Origin: Kappaphycus alvarezii
Lineage: Eukaryota > Rhodophyta > Florideophyceae > Gigartinales > Solieriaceae
Direction: 5' to 3'
Assembly: GCA_002205965.3 (NCBI GenBank)
Contig: NADL03000534.1
Coordinates: 1,922,001 to 1,986,000, forward strand
Length of the DNA stretch: 64,000 nucleotides
The position numbers and the translations under genes were made by a program. The number at the start of each line of letters is the position of its first letter. Position 1 is the stretch's first letter. The notes beneath the pieces were generated by a model. It searched no databases. It worked only from the letters and a program-made list of their open reading frames with translations, and was not told the origin of the DNA. Positions 1 through 10,874 of this stretch are shown here, piece by piece.

Positions 1-432
1 ACTGTGAGTGAACCGCTCAGGGCTCCCTCAAAGGATTTATGTTTCGACTAATAAAGCCATTTTATATCAAACTATTAAGCTATAACCTTGCTTGTACGTT
101 TCAGAAAGATCTGATAACTACTTATACAATGGTCCCATATTAGGTTTTGCGTCTTTCTGTAGCTCTGTTCTCATTCGCACAATTTTCTTTGATGGTTAGC
201 CTTTTTGCTGTTCTTATGTGAAACATCTTTAACTTCTTCCAGTATCTCTGGCGAATTTCTTCTCTACTCACAATCCCTCTCCTGGCTTGCACCTATGTTT
301 CTAACTTTAATCACATCGTCTCCTCCATTTTTGAGTCTATTCTCTCTTTTATTAATTTCTTACATATCACGAGATATATGACATGTCCGTCCTTGCCGGC
401 ATACCGAATTACCTGCTTAATTGGTGGAAATT
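1..432. other. AT-rich stretch without recognised gene
   Basis: No ORF or RNA gene that I recognise. It lies directly 3' of the protease fragment on the minus strand, so it is where the reverse transcriptase of that gypsy element would begin. I could not read RT motifs in it. Confidence 0.4.
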
Positions 433-741
433 TTAGAGATCTATATCTCCCCGCTGAATAGGCTCTGCTTCCAGAGCTATATGCTCATCTACAGACTGGA
501 GTAACAAATGATTTAATCTACAGTCAATAGGTGGGTTAAACTCGGATAGCCATGATTTTCCTAGCATTAAATCATAAGAGATACAGTCAATTATGTCCGG
601 AAAATATGAAATGGTTTTTCTATTCGTAAAATAAGAAATACTGCATTTTCCCCTGTATACAAAAGTGTTTCTTCCTATATTTTGGTTTAAAGTTCTTATA
701 TTTCCTTTTCTATTTACATCTTTTATGTTGAAACTGTTCAA
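433..741 (-). pseudogene. Ty3/gypsy-type aspartic protease fragment
   Basis: The last third of this 102-codon frame reads DLMLGKSWLSEFNPPIDCR. That is the conserved end of a retropepsin domain in Ty3/gypsy Pol (usual form D-x-I-L-G-x-x-W-L-x-x-x-N-P-x-I-D-W). The protease would cleave Gag-Pol in the virus-like particle. The catalytic D-S/T-G lies upstream and is not recognisable here, so the domain is partial or decayed. A Gag-like fragment lies upstream on the same strand (about 1490-1762) with frameshifts between, as expected for Gag-then-protease order. The retropepsin signature is clear; the family within gypsy is not. Confidence 0.6.
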
Positions 742-1489
742 TATCGTTACTTATTCACATAAACCATCAAGAAGAGTTCTGAAATAGCATTAATTTCATT
801 CTTATGTACTTCTCTGTTGAATTTCACTGAAATACTAATTTTTCTAAAAATTATTTTAATAACATGGAAGCGTTACGCTCATACAAGTAACGCTAATATT
901 ATTTTTTCTTTTGTTCTCAAACTTTTCGCCTCTTTTGGTACTTCTCTCCATATTACGTCAATTTTTGTGGGAACTTCTTTTATTTACTTTAGACTTATTG
1001 TTTGAGTTAATAGTCGCGTATCGATAAATTTAGTAATAATTTCGTGTGATTCAATCTGGTTCTCCACAGATAAAGCACAATCTGTTTTCAATTATTATCT
1101 CCTTTTCTGCTGGATATAAAGAAAAGACTTTTTTCCACGAGACGAGTTATTATTCTGCGAATAAGTATTTCTTTCTGCATAATTTCCATTTTTATTAGTA
1201 CAGGACCCGAATCAAACCCATTCCCATCGTTTGAATTTTCACAGTTCCCAATCCAATCATAATACTACCTGATCGATCCGAAATTTGCAACACTTAATTG
1301 ATAATATCAGTTTCGTTCGAGAGATTTTTCTAAGTTCTTGGCTACCATGGAATATCTTTTTGTCCTTCTCCCATGAATGATTGAATCTACAAGAACGATT
1401 TCAGAAATTCATTAGTGCAGTCCCTGTGTCTATTTTAAATTCCCTATTTGTCTCAGGTTACTGGGTGTTTTTCGACTATTTTATTCAAG

Positions 1490-1762
1490 ATTTACATGTC
1501 CGAAGAAGGTCAGTAACTTTGTTTCAAAATCAACGAAAATTTCAAACAAAGTATTATGGAGTTACATTGGCTCCCAACATTGGATTAAATCTCCTCTCAT
1601 GTAGATTTCAGCATATCTGATTCTACCCGGCTCAGACAGAATATTTTCTCTCCGCAAAAGTAATTCCGAGCTATGAAGCCAGCTGCGCGAATTACCTAAA
1701 ACAAAAGTGTCAGTTTTTCCTGTCTTTAGCAGTTGATTTTGATTCTTTTCTTGCTGTTGCAT
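1490..1762 (-). pseudogene. Gag-like remnant of the same Ty3/gypsy element
   Basis: The frame contains YMRGDLIQCWEPM followed, after a stop, by LFEIFVDFETKLLTFFG. This matches the layout of the retrotransposon Gag domain, where 'Y-L-x-G-x-A-x-x-W' is followed by a 'tW..F...L...F' helix. Gag forms the particle shell. It lies upstream of the protease fragment at 433-741 on the same strand. Several frameshifts and stops make it non-functional as written. Assignment rests on this short motif and on its position. Confidence 0.4.
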
Positions 1763-3656
1763 CTACTGTGCCAGTCCTTGAACTTGTGCGATCTGATTTG
1801 GCAACTTTCCGATGGTTGTGTTTTCGACTGCAACTGCTGAATGTTCAATTGGTTTTGTTGGAACTTTTGATCAATTTCAAATATATTGATCAGAAATGAA
1901 GCACTTTCAGCGCAATTTCAATTTATCCAGTTCTTTACTATCCCCTTCAATTTTTTGATTTATTTTTGTATTTATTTTAATTTTCTTCAATTCAAGTAGG
2001 TATCGACTACACCAATGGCTTCAAAAGGATTACCTCCTGCGCTCCTTCGCACCTCTTACAGCTTTACCTATCCATTCATATCTAAGCTTCTGAAATTTGA
2101 GAAAAAATACCTTTCAACCGCTTCCGCGTGAACATTTTCTCGAATTTAATATAGCTTATGTTGTACCTGTTTCATTTCCCGAAAAGCAATCTAAAATTCT
2201 CTAAGTTTTATATTTTTATATGTGCCTCAAACTGTAAGGCATCTCGAAACGTTACCCGCAAAGGTCGCACTTAATACATAGCGGCCCACGGGAAGATTCC
2301 AATATCTTGTCCAATGCTTTTGAAAATACGACAGTCCTGACCAGATATGCTACGTGGTTATTGGAACTTTTCTGTTCCCACCAAGCTAACAGTTTCACTA
2401 CGTATTGAATTCCAGGGCGTCTGCTGTCCTCCAAGTTGCGCAAATCGTCTACTGTTTTTTAAATTGCCTTATGCTGTTGGGAGGGGGAGGGGAGGTGTGC
2501 GTTGCACACTTATGTCCAGTTCACCTCTTCGGGTACGGGGGTTTTATGGGTTGTAGCTTGAGTAAGGAGGGTCTTTTTAAGGAGCGATTGGATGATTTGG
2601 GGTTGGTATATATGTAGTTCTCCCTTTGGGGATGTTTTGATGTGTTATTTGAGGTAAGTTGTGGGCTGTCCGAGGTCTGATATGTAGTACTTCTGCAGTA
2701 ATAAACAGAATTCTTGGATCAGGTAGCGAGATAGGGATACCGGGAGGAAATAATACATACTCATGGACACTAAGTTGGGCTTACTTTGTACCGTTTCGGT
2801 GAAGAGGTATGGATCGGCTAGGCTCTGCACATAACCGTGCGTCATCAACTGGTGGGCAAGGCCTGTGTAAGCGGCAGGGGAAGTTCCGTAAAGATTCCTA
2901 AGGGGTAATTCGGTATGGCGGGGGTGGCGATTTCGCCATTGAACTGAGGCAATAGCGATATTTTGAAGGAAGAAATTCTTAAAATAGTAACGCCGACAAA
3001 GAGGACAAATTGAAAAAAGTTGTAGGTTTCTCTAAAATTTTCATACAATATCGAACGAAAATTGCAATACTCAACATTTACGAAACAAATCTCGTGTATT
3101 TTGGCGGGAATATTTTTCCTTCTGAGTTCCAATAGTCTCTCACCACTGCGACCCCGAAAATGGGCACAAAAATTTTAAGAATGCGAGCAGCTTCCAGCTG
3201 CTCTCCATGTCTAATGCGGGACAGGCAGCGAAAAACGTAGCTGTTAACACTGTCTCGGGTTCCCCCGTCCTCTGTCATCCCCTATGCATATTTTGACCAT
3301 TCAAGTCCCACCACCGTCTCCGAAATATTTCACTTTCTCTTTCTCTTCTGATGTCAAACTTTCATCCTTTACCTACCACACCACTTGTTAGGTCCCATCT
3401 ACCTGTAACGTCTGTGCTATATGAAGAGCCAATTTCAAGTAACATGACTGCGGCTGGTGCACCGATTTCCCTTCCTCTTTCGATTCCTATTCTTTAGAAT
3501 ATACCTTTTCAGCCACCAGACACTTCCGATCTATCAGCACTGTCTGTTTTATCCCAAGATCGAGGATCAGGTACAGTTACGGCTTGCGCCTCAGAAATCA
3601 ATGAGGCTGATAGTAACGAGGAAGACAGTTCATCACGAGACGGGAACAGAAACAAA
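1763..3656. other. No recognised gene
   Basis: Short ORFs on both strands (for example 2845-3132 and 3078-3278, minus) resemble no family I know and show no domain signature. A G-rich run sits near 2480-2500. Probably decayed repeat DNA. Confidence 0.4.
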
Positions 3657-4428
3657 ATGCGAGGATTTAATTGTTCCAACTGGGACTACGCGCTACTCAA
3701 ATGCGTTCGTACTACTGACGCTCATCATCAAGGTCGCGGCTCCAAAGTGAAATCTTTCACCGCAGCTCGCGAATTCTTTCTTGCCGAGGTTCCAAGTATG
3801 GTATTCAAATACCAAGCCAAGCCTAAGCAAGAGACTATTACCGACCTCTTTAAATTAACTGTTGAAATGCGCCGAGCTTCAGTCAAAAATAATTCGTCAG
3901 CATTACGGATTACGGAAGATACTAGTAAGAAGGATCAGCTCCTTTAAGATTTGATTCTTGAGGTCGATCAATATGAAGGTACTTCAAAGAAGGAAAACAG
4001 TGTGCTGAGCAGAGCTTAGCTCGGGCGGAAGATAAGATCAGAAAGGAAGCATTAGAGTTCCATAAAGATTACTCGTCCGGTAGTACTCCCTCAGATGGCG
4101 AGAAGATCGACAGGAAATCCCCACTTAAAATGAAGTTATTATTGCAAGACGAATATGAAATTAACCATTTTATACTGTATTTCGTGAATAGAAGGAGTGA
4201 TCTTGATGAAAGGTAGCTTTAGCTATCGGAAGCCCGTCTGTAGTTGATCAAGAGCGGGCTGTTTTCTATTAAGAACGGTTCACCAAATCTTATAATATTA
4301 TAGAGAAGTTTATCAAATCTGAAGAAAAAATGTTTGATTTGGAGAGAAATGCAATAAGGGATGAGCGAAGGAAGAAAGCGAAAATGATGCTTTCGAAACT
4401 CAATTATCTTTCTCGCGGATGTCCTTAG
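3657..4428 (+). pseudogene. Myb/SANT-like DNA-binding protein, possible Harbinger partner, interrupted
   Basis: The first part carries regularly spaced aromatic and hydrophobic residues (NWDYALLKCVR, then AAREFFLAEVPS), then a stretch reading DLFKLTVEMRRASVKNNSS. This layout is like Myb/SANT-like domains of transposon proteins, in which three helices are followed by a loop and a basic segment. After an in-frame stop at about 3945, charged, coiled-coil-like sequence continues in shifting frames to a stop at 4426-4428 (ERNAIRDERRKKAKMM near the end). PIF/Harbinger elements encode a transposase plus a Myb/SANT-like protein that helps nuclear import and end binding. A Harbinger-like transposase fragment lies convergently at 4519-4920. 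The function is inferred from this pairing; the sequence match alone is weak. Confidence 0.4.
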
Positions 4429-4518
4429 GTAGCATCTTTTCGACGTAGAATGATTCTAAGAAATCTTGTCGGCACGGTAGATCTATGTTTAAATACGATT
4501 TAGTTTGGACTTCTCTTA

Positions 4519-4920
4519 TTAAACTCTTTTTATGTTATGGAGCAGCACTGAATTTTTGTACATTAAGGTGATAGGCGCTTGGCAAATTTTCAGACAGCCC
4601 GCATAATCTTCTAGAGACCATTGTTTCTTTAGGTACTTATAATTCCATTCCACTGCAACGCGAAGCGCGCTCATGACAGATTTAATGTACGCTGAGCTTT
4701 TGTCGCACCAGCTTCATGAAAATATCTTTGTAAGTAAGTCCCAACTATGTAAGCTAGATCTCCATAGATTTGAAGCAGTCTTCCGTTTACATTCATACAT
4801 GATGTAAAGACGTCTTCGAAACCTGGCATGCGAATCAAAGTAAGAGTATGACTTCGACCTTCTACAGGACCATATCAAGCCTTCGGGTTTGGACTCTGTT
4901 TGATATATTAAATAATTCAT
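4519..4920 (-). pseudogene. PIF/Harbinger-like DDE transposase, C-terminal part
   Basis: The minus strand reads CKRKTASNL with Y-G-D-L-A-Y in another frame. It continues with AYIKSVMSALRVAVEWNYK, then a W-S-L-E-D-Y segment and a run ending QAPITLMYKNSVLLHN before a stop at 4519-4521. The tail of DDE_Tnp_4-type transposases has this order: Y-G-D-x-A-Y (second catalytic Asp), then S-x-x-R-x-x-V-E-W (third acidic residue), then a K/L-rich stretch, P-V/I and a final helix 'LLxN'. The enzyme would excise and insert the element. The N-terminal half is not recognisable and at least two frameshifts are present. Together with 3657-4428 it makes a two-gene Harbinger layout. Confidence 0.6.
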
Positions 4921-5059
4921 CCTCTTATGTAAGAGTAGCAGCTTCGCTGGCGGCTTCCCTGGCTTTCACGTCGTGACATTCGTATTTTTGTGCAGTCTAA
5001 AATCTGACACAGCTCCCTAAGGTAAAACATGTCCTTTTAAAGCTTTGGCGTATAGAGGA

Positions 5060-5650
5060 GCTTCTCGTGCCATAATTTGAGGTTGAAACTATAAAATATT
5101 ATCATAATTCGCTGTAATCTTTTCAATTTTTCCTAAACACCTCACAGAGACGTAGCTAAACATTCCAAACTATTCCTCCATATCGATAAGGCGTGTCAGT
5201 GTAGAAAAAAGGCGACTAAATATATAGCAGAAGCAATTTCACCACAAGAGTAACGTTTTTTTTGTAAATGGTTGTACTAAGCACATGTATTGCAAGAGGA
5301 GTCCAATTAGCATCCTCGAAAATCGATAACGACTGTAGCACTCCATTTAACTGAGATAATTCAGGTTAAAAACTGTTTAATATTTGAAAGATATGGTCAG
5401 TTGTGGCCCGTAATATCTTCCAGATTGTCAATAAACTGTTTATTTTGCTCTTAAGCAGTTTTCTTATACTTTCTTATTTTCTTTTTTTGTCCACCTCTGT
5501 ATTATATAAATATGGAAAATTTGCAGAATTTCGCCAGAGTACAGAGTGAAAATTTTGGGGTATTAAAATATTCGGAAAGGGTGAAATGGGGTAAAATAGA
5601 GCCTTATTCAAGTAAACTGAGAGAAAAAGAGACCTTATGTTTCATGGATT
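5060..5650. other. No recognised gene
   Basis: AT-rich, with only short frames. It may include the terminus of the Harbinger-like element, but I saw no clear terminal inverted repeat. Confidence 0.35.
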
Positions 5651-5653
5651 GTA

Positions 5654-6057
5654 GTGAGTGATCAAGCAGTAGACCATGTTTTCAAACTTGCTGATCCGAC
5701 ACACGCCCGTGCCGTTGTCGAACCTTTGACGACCATCAACGGACGTACTTTACGGACCTTCATGGTATCACGCTGTCAGATGAATCACGGCCTCAGGCCA
5801 CACTGCCCTTTCGATTTGGTGGTCTCGACTTCTCACTCATATAACTATTCCTCCACGGTGCCGCTGCCGTAAGTCTCATCTTTGCAGCACCTGCCCGTGT
5901 TAGGTCCGAGGTACACGTCTGACCACGTTCCACCGCCCTCAGTGGCTCTCAATTCCGCCAAGAAAAGTCGTTCTTCCTCCGCCAAGCTGCTGTTTCCATG
6001 CGCGAGTTTGTCCTCCGCATACCCGGCCATTCCTACTCCGTCGACCTGGGTTCCATC
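5654..6057 (+). pseudogene. LINE family A, 5' segment of a copy split by the copia insertion
   Basis: Read through frameshifts, this segment parallels the intact-looking family A copy at 21.6-23.7 kb (minus). Examples are LHGITLSDESRPQATLPF here against LHGIALTDAAWDQVTLPF there, then FLRQAAVSMREFVLRIPGHS against FLVRQALPRIRDFLQCIPG. It corresponds to the part of the polyprotein after the reverse transcriptase. The match stops at 6057, exactly where the copia LTR begins, and resumes at 9087. The two halves are therefore one older LINE copy. It is 5'-truncated and cannot encode protein. Confidence 0.75.
6053..6057 (+). repeat. Left target-site duplication of the copia element
   Basis: CCATC immediately left of the element, against CCTTC at 9087-9091 on the right: five bases with one mismatch. 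Ty1/copia integrases typically duplicate 5 bp. LINE family A sequence is contiguous across the site if the element and one copy of the duplication are removed. Confidence 0.65.
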
Positions 6058-6079
6058 TGATAGAGGGAAGGAGGAGATT

Positions 6080-8620
6080 ATGTACTATCTCACAGAGGAG
6101 ATTGGAGAGCCAAATAGCTTCCCTAGAAGCAGTGCAGAGCGAAATATATTATACTTCACAGGATGACAGGGCGACACATCCTTGCTTCTTGTAGAGGCAT
6201 AAGATAGGCCCTCCCGACATCATGAAGACAAAACTTTCGCTTGATTTGAGAGTTGAGCCACACCTTGCCCAATCGGGGTCGATGTAACCGATAATCGTAG
6301 CGACGGAAGAGGTTCCGTAACAAATACCAAGATTCATGGTTAGCTTGACGTAACGATACAATCGCTTCACCGCTTTCCAGTGACTCGACTGAGGCCTTTC
6401 GCAGCGCTGCAAAATTTTTCCAACTGCAAAACCAATGTTTGGACGAGTGCATATCATTAATTATATGGGCCTTCCAATTGCGGAGCGATATGGTGTAGAC
6501 GAAGGAAGTTCAATGTCCTTTTCCTCGGTTTTTTCCCATCTGAAAGCACCATAGGAGTGACTACGGGCTTTGAGTCACTCATTTTGAGCCTCTCGTGTAC
6601 CTTCTCCGTATAAGCTGCCTGAGAATTGTGCAAAGTCCTTTTTGCACAGTGACGGACAAATTTGATTCCCAGAAAACCCTTGACAGGACCAAAATCGTTC
6701 ATCTTAAAGCGTCTCTTCAACTCAGTTTTGATTCTTTCCAATCCAGCTCTATTGGATCCCGCAATCAAGATATCATGGGCTTATAGCAAAATTACTGAAA
6801 CTGAGATACCATGCCTAGACAAATAAAGGCGTGGTTCATGTGTTTTGCTTTTAAATCGAAGATTTTAGGTTTAAACTCGTATATTTTCGCATATCATTGA
6901 CTTGGGGCTCGCTTCAGTACATACAAGGCTTTAAGAAGTCTTCAAACTTGATCAGGATTTTTTTCATCACGAAAGCCGGACAGAACTTCCATATATATCT
7001 CCTCCTCCAAATCTCCGTTAATGAATGCGGTCACTACGTTCACTTGATCATATTCGAGGTCGAGGAGATTTATCAAACAAAGAAATATACAGAAAACAGA
7101 CAGAGAAACCACAGGAGCATACTTGTCGTTGTACTCCAATCCAGGGACCTGCCTAAATCCCTTCGCGACGATGCTTCAGGTAAAATTCCGGTTTCATGTG
7201 GAAAACGTAGCGACAAGGAATTGCATGCATTACTGGTTTCCGTGGGATGAGTTTGAAGTTTCCATTTTCTCGAACCTGGTCTTCTTTCTTCTTGATTCAA
7301 TCCATCCAGAAATAGATGTTTTCGGGAGAAATATAGCCTTACTATGAAGCAGGGATGCCGACAGAGGTCGATACAGTATCAGCAATAAGATATACACCTT
7401 CTGTGGGGCTACAAAACCTCCGTCTGTTTGGCCTCTTGGATATTATAGATGAGCGACGAAGGATGACTACGCAGGAGTCATCCTGAAGTGAAGGATGATT
7501 GTCGCTTTCCGGGGACACCTCTACTTCTTCAGTATCTTGCTCTGCAGGGGACTCTGTGGAAAATTCTCCCACTGAGGACTTGTTTTCAACTAGGGAATGG
7601 TCTTGTTCTGAATACTCTTCGAAATCTTCTGTAGTATATTGAACTTCTGGATTTCCAGACTCATTGAATATTATATCTCTGGATACAAGAATATATCTCG
7701 CTCGATATCTCAAAGCTTTTAACCTTTACTTTTCAAGGAGTAACCCATGATAAGTGCCCCTTTCACCTCGTATCCAGCCGTTCAAGGTCTCTTCTAGAGA
7801 CTACATATCAACGTGATCCGCATACTCACAGATGCAATACATTTGGAATTTTCCCGTTCCAATGGAAATATGGGGTAGATCTATCTGGTAGAGCGCTACA
7901 GGTTACTCGTTTCAGATCATAAACAGAGGTGGAGAGATCCTCTGCCAAGAAGTGTTTGGGAAGACTCTTACGACGCAACATCGAGCGGACCAGGTTGAGA
8001 AGTGTACGATTCATTCGTGCAGCAACACCATTTTGCTGAGGCGTTTGTGATGCGGTGAGCTGATGTTAAACACCTTCTGAGTCGAAGAAATCCTTGAAAC
8101 CGGAAGAGCTATACTCCCCACCATTGTCAGATCGCAAAGCTTTGAGGAGGAGATATCCTTATTTTGGAGCAGTAATTTTTGTTATGACATTCATGAACGT
8201 GAAGTTACCTCAGAGATCGACCAGTATGTTTTTCTGCGAGTTTCTTGTACTTTTTGAGACATTCTAGAACCTTTGATTTGTGATTCAAAGTGTATACGGT
8301 CGTCTATTTGGATTATTCGTCAATAAATGATACAAAAAGCCTTGCGTCGACAAGCAAAGGAGTCTCTACAGGTCCCAAAACATCTGAGTGAACTAACTCA
8401 AGGAGCTTTGTAGGGCGATTATCCCTTGTCTTAGGGATTGGAGTACAATGAGACTTGCCGAGGGTAGAACCAACTCAAGAGTCATTCTCGTGTGAGTCTT
8501 TTAGCTTAATGCCCTGTAACGCCCCATTTCTGACCAATGAATTGATCGCACCGGTGTTGACGTGTGCAAGTCGTTCGTGCCAAGTTGAAAGGAAAGTAAG
8601 AAAGGACACCTCTGAAGCAG
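6080..8620 (-). pseudogene. Copia-type Pol polyprotein (integrase, RT, RNase H), degraded
   Basis: In order on the minus strand: WHERLAHVNTGAINSLV (8550-8600), the GAG-pre-integrase zinc region; MNRTLLNLVRSMLRRKSLPK (about 7960-8014), late integrase; an acidic hinge (7342-7713); reverse transcriptase with KYAPVVSLSVF then YDQVNVVTAFINGDLEEEIY (about 6960-7110), where V-x-T-A-F-x-N-G-x-L is the copia RT motif A; the thumb region with GVKFV-like residues (6457-6768); and RNase H with TRPNIGFAVG, YIDPDWARC and CVALSSCEVEY (6130-6457). The usual YVDD motif C falls near 6770, where the frame is broken. These enzymes copy the element's RNA and insert the DNA. Stops and frameshifts throughout show it is inactive. 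Confidence 0.8.
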
Positions 8621-8633
8621 CAGGCTTTGATGA

Positions 8634-8650
8634 GTGCTGGGCCCATAACC
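8634..8650 (-). promoter_or_regulatory. Primer-binding site complementary to initiator tRNA-Met anticodon arm
   Basis: On the minus strand this 17-mer reads GGTTATGGGCCCAGCAC, starting directly at the end of the 5' LTR. It is the exact complement of the anticodon stem-loop of eukaryotic initiator tRNA-Met (GUGCUGGGCCCAUAACC in the animal form). Drosophila copia and yeast Ty5 prime with an internal half of this tRNA rather than its 3' end. This shows the same half-tRNA priming here and fixes the LTR boundary. Confidence 0.85.
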
Positions 8651-9086
8651 TGATAGGGGGAAGGAGGAGATAGAGCAAAGGAGAGAGATAGGAAAGGAAT
8701 GAGAGAAGTAGAGTGAAAACGAGAGTGAGAGAGGAGAAATGAGGGACCAAGAAAGAGATTTGAGAGGAGAGAAGGTGGTGAGGGACTTTACTCAGAAAGA
8801 ATATAGAGGGAGACAGGGGCTTATATGGACCTCGAGGCGAGTTGGCTGGTGCTTCCGGACGATCGAAGGAAGTTTCCAGAAGCCATGTAGACGATGGTGG
8901 GAGGCCAACACTAAACATGCTTGCGCTGATCTAACGATGATCAGCCCAAGCTTACAGCTCTGTACAGTGCAAAAGCGGTACGGTCCAGTTCTAGGTTGTA
9001 CAGTAGACAACAGAAACAGAAGTCTGCAAGCCTCTTTGTTAGCTGTAAGCTATCAGCAGACGCGGCAGAAATTAATTACACTAACA
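8651..9086 (-). repeat. 5' LTR of the copia element
   Basis: About 436 bp, TG...CA, flanked inside by the primer-binding site and outside by the target duplication. Sense-strand transcription would start within it. It carries TGTACAGT-type palindromes at 8959-8970 and 8995-9008, the same motif found upstream of host genes in this window. The middle is purine-rich on the plus strand (about 8651-8790). Confidence 0.75.
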
Positions 9087-9985
9087 CCTTCGACCCGCTT
9101 CCTTTCCCTTCAGAGCATTCCAAAGTGCAAACATACCTAAAGGGTGTGCAGCAGGAGGCGCTCACACTGGAACGAAGACGTCTGGGTTAGTTGATCAAAC
9201 CCAGACGATCACACCGTTGCCGAAGTGAGGAACCGGATACGCGGCCTTGCATTCCGAAAAGCCCCCGGCGCCGCATTCCTCCTCGCCCATCCCACCACCA
9301 AAATGGAAGTATCGGAAGTACACTTGAAGACCATGGTACATCGCTACCTTGGGCTGTCCGTCTATAATGACTCACTCCTTCCGAACTGTGAGCATTTTAA
9401 ACAACCCATGGATAGGATAGGAGACCACGCAGTGGACTTTTTTCCTTCTGGTTTCGTCGCAAACACCAGCATGACTCGCTACGCAACGTCCTTGCCGGTC
9501 GTATCGCCCGGGCAGCCGGTCTGTATTGCCAGTTTGATTTTCTGCTCCTCTTGTCAGCCACCACCAGCTCCCGGTGGCACTGCGGGGCGCCCCATCGCCT
9601 GCGAAGTCACCTTCGTATCACCGTTCAAGGCCGACGTACGATCAAGGACTACCCGTGAAGTGGGAGGCACTGCGTCAATTGCGCACCGCAACAAGGTCAC
9701 TGACCTGGAACGCAAACAGTCGCGTCGACTCCCGCCCCCTTCCAGCAACCCCACACAAGACCCGAATTTCGATTTCCAACCGCTGGGTTTCGATTCTCTG
9801 GTTTTGGCTTCCCCCGTTACTATCCGCTTCATAGAGGATCTCCTCCCGCGCCTAGCGCTGTTAGAGTCATCAAAACGAGAATTTACCGAGGAATTAGTTC
9901 CACGATCTAGTCATCTCTGGCGAGCGCTGTCTTTTCCCGTACACTTGTGCACGTGGCTGACGTGGACCACCCGGTTAGCACTTAG
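9087..9985 (+). pseudogene. LINE family A, 3' segment (zinc motif and nuclease-like C-terminal domain)
   Basis: This continues the copy begun at 5654. It carries QTYLKGVQQEALT (family A copy on the minus strand: QTFLNGVQQEAQA), then EVRNRIRGLAFRKAPGAAFL. A degenerate C-C-H-C zinc region follows (CEHF...MDRIGDHAVD, second Cys and last Cys lost), with R-H-D-S-L-R in another frame. After it comes IACEVTFVSPFKADVRSRTT, the Asp/Glu-V-T strand of the C-terminal domain. The 3' end (GCACGTGGCTGACGTGGA ... GGTTAG, about 9949-9987) matches the 3' end of the minus-strand copy at about 21570-21603. The 254-codon open frame from 9225 makes it the best-preserved part, but the catalytic region upstream is missing. 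Confidence 0.75.
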
Positions 9986-9989
9986 CTAG

Positions 9990-10870
9990 CAACATAACAC
10001 TAGTGTACGAGCTTGCTAGATTATGCAAAAAATCTGTAGTGTGTGGTACTTTTACTTTGTCCCGATAAACACGTCTCCTCAGGAGATAGCTCAAAAGAGA
10101 GTATTAGTCATGTAATACTCAAGAGACCACATTTTTATGTCCTCTGCTGGCCCCAAGCTCGCTGGGTTCCTAAGATTAAGCGCTTCTCCGTCGATGACGA
10201 CACTTCGGTGGTGATGGCAGTTGTTAGAGGGATACGGGGGAATAGGGGTGTCGTGAGGGGAGAGTCAGGACTTCAAGCTGAACTTATTTCGCAACCAACT
10301 AGCCTATCAAGACGGTTGACGGCTTGCCAGCTTCCGATGAATAGCCATTTTTCGCTCCCTAAGGGAACGGGGAATATTTAATGCCTGTCTACTCTATCCC
10401 GTGCCACCTTAGCTAATTTAATTAATTCCATAAAACGGCGTTTCTGCTCTTTTGCAAGCATGTCCTGCGCTCTCTTGATATCTAGAAAGCGGTGCTTCCT
10501 CATCTATTTTTTCCTCTCCTCCCAATTTCAATCATAAGCCTCTCAAATATGCTCCCTTTTTAGCGCCAGTCCCAAAGTAATATCAACGAAGCCGCCTCTA
10601 TTAATTGGCTCAGGAGGCCCGAACCTCTTATACTCCAAACATAAACAACTACAATGAGAATTAACAGACTGGTAGCTGACTAATTGATTACAATTACTAT
10701 CCATCCGAAATCCATTTTGTACAGCATTAAACAGACTAAGAGGCCAAATTCCAGCACATGTAAATCCCGAGACTATGTTCTACTCTGAAACTGCATTATC
10801 ATAACCCTGCATCAAACAGGACCACAGTTATAGTCCTCTCAGCTTGTCACTCCTCGAGCACAAATCTCTT
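9990..10870. other. No recognised gene
   Basis: The 112-codon plus frame at 10043-10381 shows no family signature and is probably chance. The right-hand part may hold the 3' flank of the pogo-like element. No terminal inverted repeat was identified by eye. Confidence 0.35.
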
Positions 10871-10874
10871 AAAC

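Larger units (their letters stand above)
6058..9086 (-). mobile_element. Ty1/copia LTR retrotransposon nested in a LINE
   Basis: The boundaries come from four independent signs: TGATAG at both LTR left ends (6058 and 8651), an LTR ending in ...ACTAACA at 9086 so that it runs TG...CA, a primer-binding site directly inside the LTR at 8634-8650, and a near-perfect 5-bp target duplication. The right (5') LTR is about 436 bp. The left (3') LTR keeps only its terminal 20 bp or so, so a deletion has removed most of it together with the end of the RNase H region. Coding order on the minus strand is GAG-pre-integrase, integrase, reverse transcriptase, RNase H, which is copia order. Many frameshifts make it a dead copy. 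Confidence 0.85.

Noticed and set aside
10043..10381. 112-codon plus ORF as a gene
   Set aside because: No recognisable domain, no neighbour support, and it lies in a repeat-flank region.
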